From contig JANQRM010000189.1 of NCBI GenBank assembly GCA_028284565.1, forward strand, positions 1 to 16,778: DNA of 16,778 bases, written 5' to 3'. The position numbers were made by a program, and so were the translations under genes. Shown here piece after piece: positions 1-6,192 of this stretch; position 1 is the first letter of the stretch, and every line of letters begins with the position of its first letter. Origin of the DNA: Anaerolineae bacterium (lineage in GTDB: Bacteria; Chloroflexota; Anaerolineae; Aggregatilineales; Phototrophicaceae). A model generated the notes under the pieces. It did no database searches and was not told where the DNA came from. It saw only the letters and a list, made by a program, of their open reading frames with translations.

Positions 1-978
1 CAATTCTTCTATGCGCTCAACAATTGGGCAGGTCACTTTGCCTCATCATTACGACTCGAAGTCCTCCTCGCAGGCATTGTTCTCATCTCCGTTGGTTTAC
101 TCACGGCGACTCCCATCCCCGAACCCGAATTCACCCAAGCCGATATCGAAATCCCCACAGCCGAACAAACTGTCGGCAACTTCACTGTCTCCAGTTCGGT
201 CATTCCCGGCGGACCCGGCGTGAACACCTACGATACCGTCGTCACGCGAAATGGCGAACCTGCATCTAGCTTGACCGTCTATCTACAAGTGGTGAATCCC
301 ATCGACGATGTAAGAGGCGATTGGCACTTGGCAGAGGAAGTCGATACGGGATTGTATGTCACGGCAGGCGACGAAATCGACGCAGAGGGGACGTGGTGGA
401 CGCTCGTCGATGTCATTGATACCAACGGTTTTCCTACACGCATTGCTTACCAATGGGATATCACGGACGAAGCCTCTGTCTTATTCAGCAAGGACCCCAC
501 ACTGCTCAACTATCTTGCAATGATTTTGGTGGGAATCGTCCTTGTACTCCTAATCAAACCCCTCGCCCAACGCATCCTTCCCATGCTCGATTTGTCGTTG
601 TTGAACGCACTGATTGGTGTGGGCATAACCGTCATTGCAATGGGCATGATGGTTCTAGGTAGCCAACTCATTGACGAGCAACAACGACTCTACGAAGAGA
701 CACTCTCTCCACCCCCAACCGTTCTGAATACAGTCTTACCCGATGCCGACTCCCTCAATCGCGGACGCACCTTATACAACGAACATTGTGTGATTTGGCA
801 AGACGATGGAGACACCTTCCGCGCGATACGTGACCGTCTCCATCTCACACGGGATGATTTCTTGTATGACGCGGTTGTGAATGGTTGGCGCGATTTGCCT
901 CCCTGTGGCGCGTCGCTAACGATTGAAGACCGCTGGGATGTAGTGAATTATTTCCGCACCTTTGAGCGTCGGGACTGA
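1..978 (+). CDS. CopD/YtkA-like/cytochrome-c-like fusion membrane protein (5' end outside window)
   Basis: The frame is open from base 1 to a TGA at 976-978 (325 visible codons), so the N-terminus lies outside the window. Visible residues 1-40 look like the last helix of a CopD copper-export domain (hydrophobic stretch ending in a LTATPIP-type sequence). Residues about 58-155 resemble the extracytoplasmic beta domain that follows CopD in YcnJ-like proteins (PGGPGVNTYD start, WWTLVDV strand). Two membrane segments follow at about 170-187 and 200-221, then a C-terminal region of about 75 residues with the cytochrome c layout (NRGRTLYNEHC, DDFLYDAVVNG, RWDVVNYFRT). The heme motif CXXCH is replaced by C263-V-I-W-Q, and the usual axial Met region reads DLPPCG, so covalent heme binding looks lost. 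By family, the protein would sit in the cytoplasmic membrane and act in copper handling. An internal GTG at 220 is an unlikely start because it lies inside the beta domain. Confidence 0.75.
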   Translation, partial: QFFYALNNWAGHFASSLRLEVLLAGIVLISVGLLTATPIPEPEFTQADIEIPTAEQTVGNFTVSSSVIPGGPGVNTYDTVVTRNGEPASSLTVYLQVVNPIDDVRGDWHLAEEVDTGLYVTAGDEIDAEGTWWTLVDVIDTNGFPTRIAYQWDITDEASVLFSKDPTLLNYLAMILVGIVLVLLIKPLAQRILPMLDLSLLNALIGVGITVIAMGMMVLGSQLIDEQQRLYEETLSPPPTVLNTVLPDADSLNRGRTLYNEHCVIWQDDGDTFRAIRDRLHLTRDDFLYDAVVNGWRDLPPCGASLTIEDRWDVVNYFRTFERRD

Positions 979-1032
979 TAATATTGACAAAAAACTAACA
1001 GATCCTTTAGCTCATATTCAATGATATAGGTT

Positions 1033-1038
1033 TATAAT
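1033..1038 (+). promoter_or_regulatory. Candidate -10 box for the three-paralogue cluster
   Basis: A perfect TATAAT lies 34 nt before the ATG of the first paralogue, in the 93-bp AT-rich gap after the CopD-type gene. No good -35 hexamer is seen at 16-18 nt. A consensus TTGACA exists at 984-989 but is about 43 nt away, too far to pair with it. A GAGG ribosome binding site is at 1063-1066. Confidence 0.4.
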
Positions 1039-1071
1039 AAACTCGCTTCACTTAAAGATTTTGAGGTTAAC

Positions 1072-1461
1072 ATGCCAGTCACACATTTTTGGGATAATCC
1101 AGAACAGACCATTTACGTTATCCAATGTGATGGACGTTGGACATGGGATGACTTTACTCAAGCTGTACTCGAAACCTTCTCAATCATTGGTAGTGTGGAA
1201 CATTCAGTTGATTTCGTCCTCTGGTTTTGCTCCCAACTCCCACCCGGTAATGCCTTCGCCAATCTCAAAGTCGCAGGACATAATCAACCGCAAAACCTCT
1301 ATCGGAGCGTCATGGTTTCGCCATTGCCCCGCTTTCTACAGACCATTGTGGGGACAGTCGATAAAATTGAAAAATGGGATGGTCCCGACTTTTTTATGGA
1401 TGTCGAGGAAGCTCGCACATGGTTAACCGAACAACAAATGACAGATAAAGTCAATCTTTAG
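1072..1461 (+). CDS. Hypothetical protein, tandem paralogue 1
   Basis: 129 aa, ATG start with GAGG 5 nt upstream. This is the first of three tandem homologues. Conserved in all three are an N-terminal H-x-WDN, a W-x-W-x-DF segment (near residues 23-28), VDF-x-(L/I)-WF (46-52), LP-x-GN, AG-x-(D/N)QP-x-N-(I/L)-YR, and a C-terminal (D/E)EAR-x-WL-x-x-QQ. There is no signal peptide or membrane segment, so it is probably cytosolic. The alternation of strands and helices, with an EAR-x-WL helix at the end, recalls SpoIIAA-like/STAS-type domains; this is inference from layout, not a recognised motif. It is the most diverged of the three, for example KVAG where the others have RRAG. Function unknown. 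Confidence 0.7.
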   Translation: MPVTHFWDNPEQTIYVIQCDGRWTWDDFTQAVLETFSIIGSVEHSVDFVLWFCSQLPPGNAFANLKVAGHNQPQNLYRSVMVSPLPRFLQTIVGTVDKIEKWDGPDFFMDVEEARTWLTEQQMTDKVNL

Positions 1462-1521
1462 CTTGGCGAACCTGTTCTTCCACTAAACTAGAGTTATACC
1501 GGAAATTATGTTTGGCGAATC

Positions 1522-1911
1522 GTGCCTATTCAACACCACTGGGATAATCAGGGACAAACCACCTATTGCCTAAGTTGCGATGGTGATTGGGCATGGAGCG
1601 ACTTTCGAGATGCGCTAAAACCAGCTTTTAAGGCAATTACACTAGTTGAGCATCAAGTCGATTTCATTATTTGGTTCAAATCACGACTTCCCAAGGGCAA
1701 CACCATTCAGAGTTTCCGTCGCGCAGGCACAGACCAACCCCCGAATATTTACCGCACCGTCATTGTCGCCACCGACCTGAGCTTTGTTGAAAAACTCGCC
1801 CGCTTTATCAACCAGATGGAAGGCTGGAAAGGCCCAGACTTCTTTCATGATATCGACGAAGCCCGCAACTGGCTCACCGAACAACAAGCCAACTCGTTAG
1901 ATTCTCTTTAG
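1522..1911 (+). CDS. Hypothetical protein, tandem paralogue 2
   Basis: 129 aa, GTG start. The start is fixed by alignment to paralogue 1: MPIQHHWDN here against MPVTHFWDN, with the same length and end. No strong Shine-Dalgarno is visible upstream (GGAAATT is the best). The core is closest to paralogue 3: FRRAGTDQP against YRRAGSDQP, with a shared NIYRTVIVA. It lies 60 bp after paralogue 1, same strand, probably in one transcript. Cytosolic, no catalytic motif recognised, function unknown. Confidence 0.7.
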   Translation: MPIQHHWDNQGQTTYCLSCDGDWAWSDFRDALKPAFKAITLVEHQVDFIIWFKSRLPKGNTIQSFRRAGTDQPPNIYRTVIVATDLSFVEKLARFINQMEGWKGPDFFHDIDEARNWLTEQQANSLDSL

Positions 1912-1972
1912 GTTTTGACTCCATACACATGCTAGACTCAGAGGCACAATTGGTTAGGTATTGGGTGATGGT

Positions 1973-2377
1973 ATGGGTATTTATCATGGTTGGGATAATT
2001 CCCAACAAACGACCTACTGTATGTGCTGTGAAGCGGACTGGTCATGGGCAGATTTCCGAGCAAATCTGAAAGCAGTGTTTACAGAAGTTGCCTGCGCACC
2101 TCACTGCGTCGATTTTATCCTTTGGTTTAACTCCTATCTCCCCAAAGGCAACACCATTTCAAGTTATCGACGCGCCGGTAGTGACCAACCTGGTAACATC
2201 TACCGCACCGTCATCGTGGCTTGCGATTTCCCCTTTGTGAATAAACTGACTCGCTTCATCAATCATATCGAAGGTTGGGACGGACCCGAACTCTTCGACT
2301 CTATCGACGAAGCACGCGACTGGCTCGTTGTTCAACAAATGCAAATGCTTGATGGTTGTATCTCAACGTTGCGTTAG
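1973..2377 (+). CDS. Hypothetical protein, tandem paralogue 3
   Basis: 134 aa from ATG 1973. A TTG at 1961 would add four residues, but 1973 matches the paralogue start (MGIYHGWDN) and follows a GGGTGAT purine-rich stretch. It shares the W-x-W-x-DF, VDFILWF, LPKGN, YRRAG-x-DQP, NIYRTVIVA and EAR-x-WL blocks with paralogues 1 and 2. It has extra cysteines near the N-terminus (CMCCEADW) that the others lack. Its TAG overlaps the TAA of the convergent 162-aa gene (shared bases 2374-2377), leaving no room for a terminator. Function unknown. Confidence 0.7.
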   Translation: MGIYHGWDNSQQTTYCMCCEADWSWADFRANLKAVFTEVACAPHCVDFILWFNSYLPKGNTISSYRRAGSDQPGNIYRTVIVACDFPFVNKLTRFINHIEGWDGPELFDSIDEARDWLVVQQMQMLDGCISTLR

Positions 2378-2862
2378 GCAAATAAGGTCACGACATCCTT
2401 GCGGAAACCACGATAATAAGCAGCACCCCACGTCGGGGTCGATTCGTAGTGATAGATGCGACTCTCAGCCAGACCATATATCACCGGATACTCAAAAGAT
2501 GACCAGTGCTTGGGTGCATAACTATGTCGAATAAACTGGCTCACTTTATCTGGCACTTCCTCCGCAACCACAAGCGGGAAGGCAACCACCGCATTCCCAA
2601 AACCTCTGGGTAAGAAGAACTTATTATCCATCGCAATCTTGAAGGCACTACTACTAAAGTCTTGGAGTTTGCCAGTGGTTAACTCACCCTCGATACAAGT
2701 AGCGACACAGAAACGGTCTACAATGCTGAACTTGGTCAACTCGAAACTGCGCTTGCGATAGACCCACGGTGCGTTAGGTTCTTCCGATAATTTTTGATAA
2801 CCCTCGCTTTGCCAGACTTTCGTACGGTCTTTCAAATAGGCTTCGCAAGCATCTTGTCCCAT
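2374..2862 (-). CDS. Hypothetical 162-aa protein at the end of the M16 operon
   Basis: ATG start with a strong GAGGAAA ribosome binding site 4 nt upstream (2867-2873). It begins 25 bp downstream of the M16-GNAT gene on the same strand, so it is very likely the third gene of that operon. I do not recognise the family. The product is rich in aromatic and charged residues, with no signal peptide or membrane helix. A central hydrophobic stretch (GNAVVAFPLVVAEEV) is followed by a His/Trp/Tyr-rich segment (RHSYAPKHWSSFEYPVIYG). It could be a cytosolic accessory of the protease pair or an unrelated passenger. Confidence 0.65.
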   Translation of the reverse strand: MGQDACEAYLKDRTKVWQSEGYQKLSEEPNAPWVYRKRSFELTKFSIVDRFCVATCIEGELTTGKLQDFSSSAFKIAMDNKFFLPRGFGNAVVAFPLVVAEEVPDKVSQFIRHSYAPKHWSSFEYPVIYGLAESRIYHYESTPTWGAAYYRGFRKDVVTLFA

Positions 2863-2887
2863 GGTATTTCCTCAATCTGTTCAATAT

Positions 2888-4618
2888 CTAGTCATCGCCA
2901 TTTTGTATCTCACGCGACATAAACACCCGCGTCCCATGTCCCTCGACTTCATAGGGTTCACCACTCACGACAAAGCCCATCTTCTCATAAAAACCAACCA
3001 CATCAGGACGCGCATTAAACCACAGATAGTTCCCGCCCATCTGATAGATAGTGTCCATACAGGCTTGCAGGGCTAGCTTGCCATATCCCTGCCCACGCAC
3101 GTCCGGCTCCGTCGCCATCCCACGCAAACGCCATGCTTGTTTATTCGTTTGCTCAGGCGGTGCTTCATGGAAAACCGAGGCAATGCCAATCAATTGCCCA
3201 TTCTTAATCACACCTGCATGGAAAGTCTCTTCGTCATCATCCAAGGGATAGACTGACTTTTCTGGCGGTTCGTCAGGACGCATGATTCGTTGGCGGAGTG
3301 GGCGCGCTTCCTCTGCTGTAATCGCTTTCACCGTGACATATTCCGGTCCCGCCACAGCAATCACCAAAGCATCAGGGTTAATGTAGTTCTTCACCGCATT
3401 CTGTAAATCTGCTTGAGAATAGCCATAGATAATGTCACGATAATCGGCGAGGAAGTCCAAGCCCAAGTTATACGTTTCCATCACGAGGATATTCGATGCA
3501 ATCCCCTCATTGCTTTCTAGACGTAAGGGCAAGCGTCCGGTGAAATACGACTGATTATCACTCAAATCATCATCACTCACGGCTTCATCGGCGAGGGTCT
3601 GTAATTCTTCAATCGCACTATCAATTGCCAATTCCACATTCGCCGGATTCACACCAGCAATCACACTCCACGCATTCGGACCATGCCCACCACCCACACG
3701 GCTATAGGCATAATAGGCGAGACCTTTTTCCTCACGGATGTTATTTCCCAAGCGTCCCATCATGCCAAACTGACCCAAGATACTATTCGCTAAGGTCGCG
3801 GGGTAATAATCTGCATCATAGCGTGAGGGTCCATATGTGCCGATGGCTATGTCGGATTGTGTTTTGCCAGGCACATGCACAAAGACACGTTTTGTTTCCT
3901 TCAAGTCTGTTACAGGGGGCAAATCAGGTTCATCCGGCTGTGCAAGATTCTCCCAATCGCCAAACTTCTCCTCGACCCATTCCAATACATCATCGGCTTG
4001 CACGGCTCCAACCACAACTAATACCATACCTTGTGGACCATAATGCTTGGCGTTGAAGACGCGAATATCATCCAAAGTCACCGATGAGAGCGTCTCTGGA
4101 TTACCCCATGTGCCATAGTGATAAGGATGAGTGTCAGGATACAGAGCCTCACGCATGGCTTTCCCAGCACGATACCGCGTATCCTGTTCACTATACTGTA
4201 ACCATGTCAGCATCTCCCCGCGCAGACGTTCCACTTGATCTTGTGGAAAACTCGGACGACGTAAGGTATCACTCAAAATGTCGAGAACGATTGGTAAATC
4301 TTCTGCCAACGACTTCCCATTGAAACCTACCCGATGATGCCCAGCGTGATAGCCTAATTCGGCGGCGATGTCTTCCAATTCCGTATGCAAGCTATCGAAA
4401 TCCCGTGAGGTCGTCCCACGCATCAATGAACTAGCTGTGATGGTCGCCAGTCCATTTTTATCTGGTGTTTCATACAGACTCCCCGCGCGCAGTGATCCTG
4501 TCACGACAACCGATTGCACAGCTGGATTCTCATAAACAAGTACTGTGATGCCATTGGATAGAGTCTCACGGACGATATTCGCTGTGTTGGGGATGGAGTA
4601 GTTGAGTTTCGCCACCAT
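2888..4618 (-). CDS. M16 peptidase-like subunit (no zinc site) fused to a GNAT acetyltransferase
   Basis: 576 aa. The start is an ATG two bases after the TAA of the upstream M16 gene, with an AGGAGG site inside that gene's end, so translation is coupled. Residues about 12-430 form an M16 (insulysin/MPP-like) two-lobe unit (SNGITVLVYE near the start, EEKGLAYYAYSR at about 296-307). Where HXXEH should stand, the sequence reads GLATITASSLMRGT, so the zinc site is absent. This is typical of the non-catalytic partner of two-chain M16B enzymes. Residues about 435-576 are a complete GNAT domain: LRGMATEPDVRGQGYG with the acetyl-CoA loop R508-x-x-G-x-G, then ARPDVVGFYEKMGF. The join (VKAITAEEARPLRQRIMRP) is continuous with no stop. 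An M16-GNAT fusion is not an architecture I know as common; the GNAT substrate is unknown. Confidence 0.85.
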   Translation of the reverse strand: MVAKLNYSIPNTANIVRETLSNGITVLVYENPAVQSVVVTGSLRAGSLYETPDKNGLATITASSLMRGTTSRDFDSLHTELEDIAAELGYHAGHHRVGFNGKSLAEDLPIVLDILSDTLRRPSFPQDQVERLRGEMLTWLQYSEQDTRYRAGKAMREALYPDTHPYHYGTWGNPETLSSVTLDDIRVFNAKHYGPQGMVLVVVGAVQADDVLEWVEEKFGDWENLAQPDEPDLPPVTDLKETKRVFVHVPGKTQSDIAIGTYGPSRYDADYYPATLANSILGQFGMMGRLGNNIREEKGLAYYAYSRVGGGHGPNAWSVIAGVNPANVELAIDSAIEELQTLADEAVSDDDLSDNQSYFTGRLPLRLESNEGIASNILVMETYNLGLDFLADYRDIIYGYSQADLQNAVKNYINPDALVIAVAGPEYVTVKAITAEEARPLRQRIMRPDEPPEKSVYPLDDDEETFHAGVIKNGQLIGIASVFHEAPPEQTNKQAWRLRGMATEPDVRGQGYGKLALQACMDTIYQMGGNYLWFNARPDVVGFYEKMGFVVSGEPYEVEGHGTRVFMSREIQNGDD

Positions 4619-4620
4619 TG

Positions 4621-5883
4621 TTACGCCTCCTCTAGGCTTGTGGGAATAAGATGTCCCACCACCCGATTCTGACGTGTCAGATATTGTCCCGCCACCCTTT
4701 GCACATCCTCGGCTGTCACGGTTTCCAGACGACTCACATAATGATCAAACCAATCGTAATCACCCAAAATTGCCGAGCGTGCCAACCAATAGGCTTGGTT
4801 ACTCATGCTTTCTGTTTCATAAGCAAAGTTGGCTCGTGCCTGCTTCTTCGCCCGTTGTAATTCGTAATCACTCACGCCACTGCGGATAATATTGTCAATC
4901 TCTTGGAACAACACATTTTCAGCTTCCTGTGGGGTGCGTCCATCCCTTAACGTTATCGTAAATGTATACAGATAGGGGTCAATCGTCGCCGAAATCCCCG
5001 CACCAACTGATGCGGCAATCTCACTCTTCACTAAGGCTCGATACAAGCGACTTGTCTTCGAGACTCCACTCAAGCCAACGAGGATGCTATCCAAGATTTC
5101 CAGCATGAACCAATCATCATGCGTTGCAGGTGGTACATGGTAAGCCACTTGCAAAAATGCCGTATTGCCCGGACGCTCCACACACACTCGCCGTTCGCCT
5201 TGTTGCGGGGGTTCCGGACGTGCAAACAGTTCGGGTGCATCGCCTGCGGGTAACATTCCATAAATCTCTTCGATTTTTCCCAGCATCTCTTTCGTTTCGA
5301 AGTCACCGACGGCAACCAGTGTGGCATTGCTCGGACGATAATATTGCTCATAGTGGTTATACAGGTCATCACGGCTGATGCTCCGTAGGTCTGCCATATC
5401 CCCCAAAATCTCATGATGATAACCATGCACCCGAAACGCCGCCCCATGCACCTCTTCCCCCAGCCAGAATAGGGGTTTGTTCTCCGCACCTTGTCGCTCA
5501 GAGATAATCACGGTGCGTTCGGATTCGGTCTCATCGGGGTCAAATTGCGCGTTCATCATGCGGTCGGCTTCCGCTTGCATCGGAATGTCAATCTTATTCG
5601 CAGGGACCGTCTCGTAATACATAGTGTAGTCCCATGAAGTAAAGGCATTCCATTGTCCACCCGAACGGTCAATCTCACGGTCTAAAACTCCCGCGGGAAA
5701 TTTATCCGTCCCCTTAAACATCATATGCTCGACCCAATGCGAAATACCCGTTTTGCCTGTCGGTTCATTTCGGCTACCAATGCGATAAGCAACCCACCAG
5801 CTAATGACTGGAGCGGTATGTACTTCTTTCAGGATGACCGTCAGCCCATTATCAAGGGTCGTGCGAGTAACATGATTCTTCAC
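4621..5883 (-). CDS. M16 family zinc metallopeptidase, catalytic subunit
   Basis: 420 aa, GTG start preceded by AGAAGGAT (about 6 nt spacing). It has the inverted zinc motif H49-W-V-E52-H53 (HWVEHMMFKGT). The acidic DETESER stretch (117-123) is expected to give the third zinc ligand. The NGLTV near the start and the GGQWNAFTSWDYTMYYETVP block are typical of M16B processing-peptidase-like enzymes. The length fits one M16B subunit, which works as a pair with a zinc-less partner; that partner is encoded 2 bp downstream. No signal peptide is seen, so it is predicted to be cytosolic. By family the substrates are peptides or small unfolded proteins. Confidence 0.92.
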   Translation of the reverse strand: MKNHVTRTTLDNGLTVILKEVHTAPVISWWVAYRIGSRNEPTGKTGISHWVEHMMFKGTDKFPAGVLDREIDRSGGQWNAFTSWDYTMYYETVPANKIDIPMQAEADRMMNAQFDPDETESERTVIISERQGAENKPLFWLGEEVHGAAFRVHGYHHEILGDMADLRSISRDDLYNHYEQYYRPSNATLVAVGDFETKEMLGKIEEIYGMLPAGDAPELFARPEPPQQGERRVCVERPGNTAFLQVAYHVPPATHDDWFMLEILDSILVGLSGVSKTSRLYRALVKSEIAASVGAGISATIDPYLYTFTITLRDGRTPQEAENVLFQEIDNIIRSGVSDYELQRAKKQARANFAYETESMSNQAYWLARSAILGDYDWFDHYVSRLETVTAEDVQRVAGQYLTRQNRVVGHLIPTSLEEA

Positions 5884-6048
5884 AGAGTTATCCTTCTAAT
5901 TAAGCGATATGCTAAGGGGTGGCGTAGTCAGATAAATTTAGAAGACGACAACCAGCGGGGTAAACGCGAAAGATACGCAACACAGCCTTCGTCCTCTAAA
6001 GAGGGGAAAACGCACAACCTCCAACATCCGTCATATTTGAATTGGCGG

Positions 6049-6054
6049 ATTATA
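6049..6054 (-). promoter_or_regulatory. Candidate -10 box for the M16 operon
   Basis: Read on the - strand this is a perfect TATAAT, about 165 nt before the GTG of the catalytic M16 subunit. No good -35 is seen at normal spacing; the best at 17 nt is TCAAAC, a poor match. Confidence 0.3.
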
Positions 6055-6091
6055 CCATAGAGGACGCGCTAGTTTGAGGCAGGCTTACCTA

Positions 6092-6119
6092 TTGAGCAAA
6101 TGAAGGTTCTCGCTATACT
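6092..6119 (+). promoter_or_regulatory. Candidate sigma-70 promoter of the antiporter gene
   Basis: TTGAGC (6092-6097), a 16-nt spacer and TATACT (6114-6119) match the -35/-10 consensus at 4/6 and 5/6. The expected transcript start near 6126 gives a leader of about 67 nt before the GTG at 6193. Confidence 0.45.
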
Positions 6120-6192
6120 TGTCACAAATTAAGGATTTAGATTGCACACATCGTTTCGCTAGCGATGGGTTTGACTAAAAGGAGTCCCTGAC

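Larger units (their letters stand above)
5884..6192. other. Divergent intergenic region between M16 operon and antiporter
   Basis: 309 bp with no convincing gene; it holds the promoters of both flanking units (listed separately). Leftward transcripts from the TATAAT at 6049-6054 would have a leader of about 160 nt, containing a small CCTC-TAAA-GAGG hairpin near 5992-6004. On the right, CATCG (6149-6153) and CGATG (6163-6167) form a short hairpin in the antiporter leader. The antiporter ribosome binding site AAAAGGAG is at 6177-6184. No known riboswitch was recognised. Confidence 0.5.

Noticed and set aside
984..989. TTGACA as -35 box of paralogue 1
   Set aside because: It is 43 nt from the TATAAT at 1033; at 17 nt it faces TTAGCT, a poor -10.
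1915..1938. TTGACT...TAGACT as a promoter for paralogue 3
   Set aside because: The spacer is only 12 nt, too short for sigma-70.
1961..1972. TTG at 1961 as start of paralogue 3
   Set aside because: The ATG at 1973 aligns with the starts of paralogues 1 and 2.
4084..4323. Small + strand frames within the M16 genes
   Set aside because: They are antisense shadows of strongly supported peptidase genes with no motifs.
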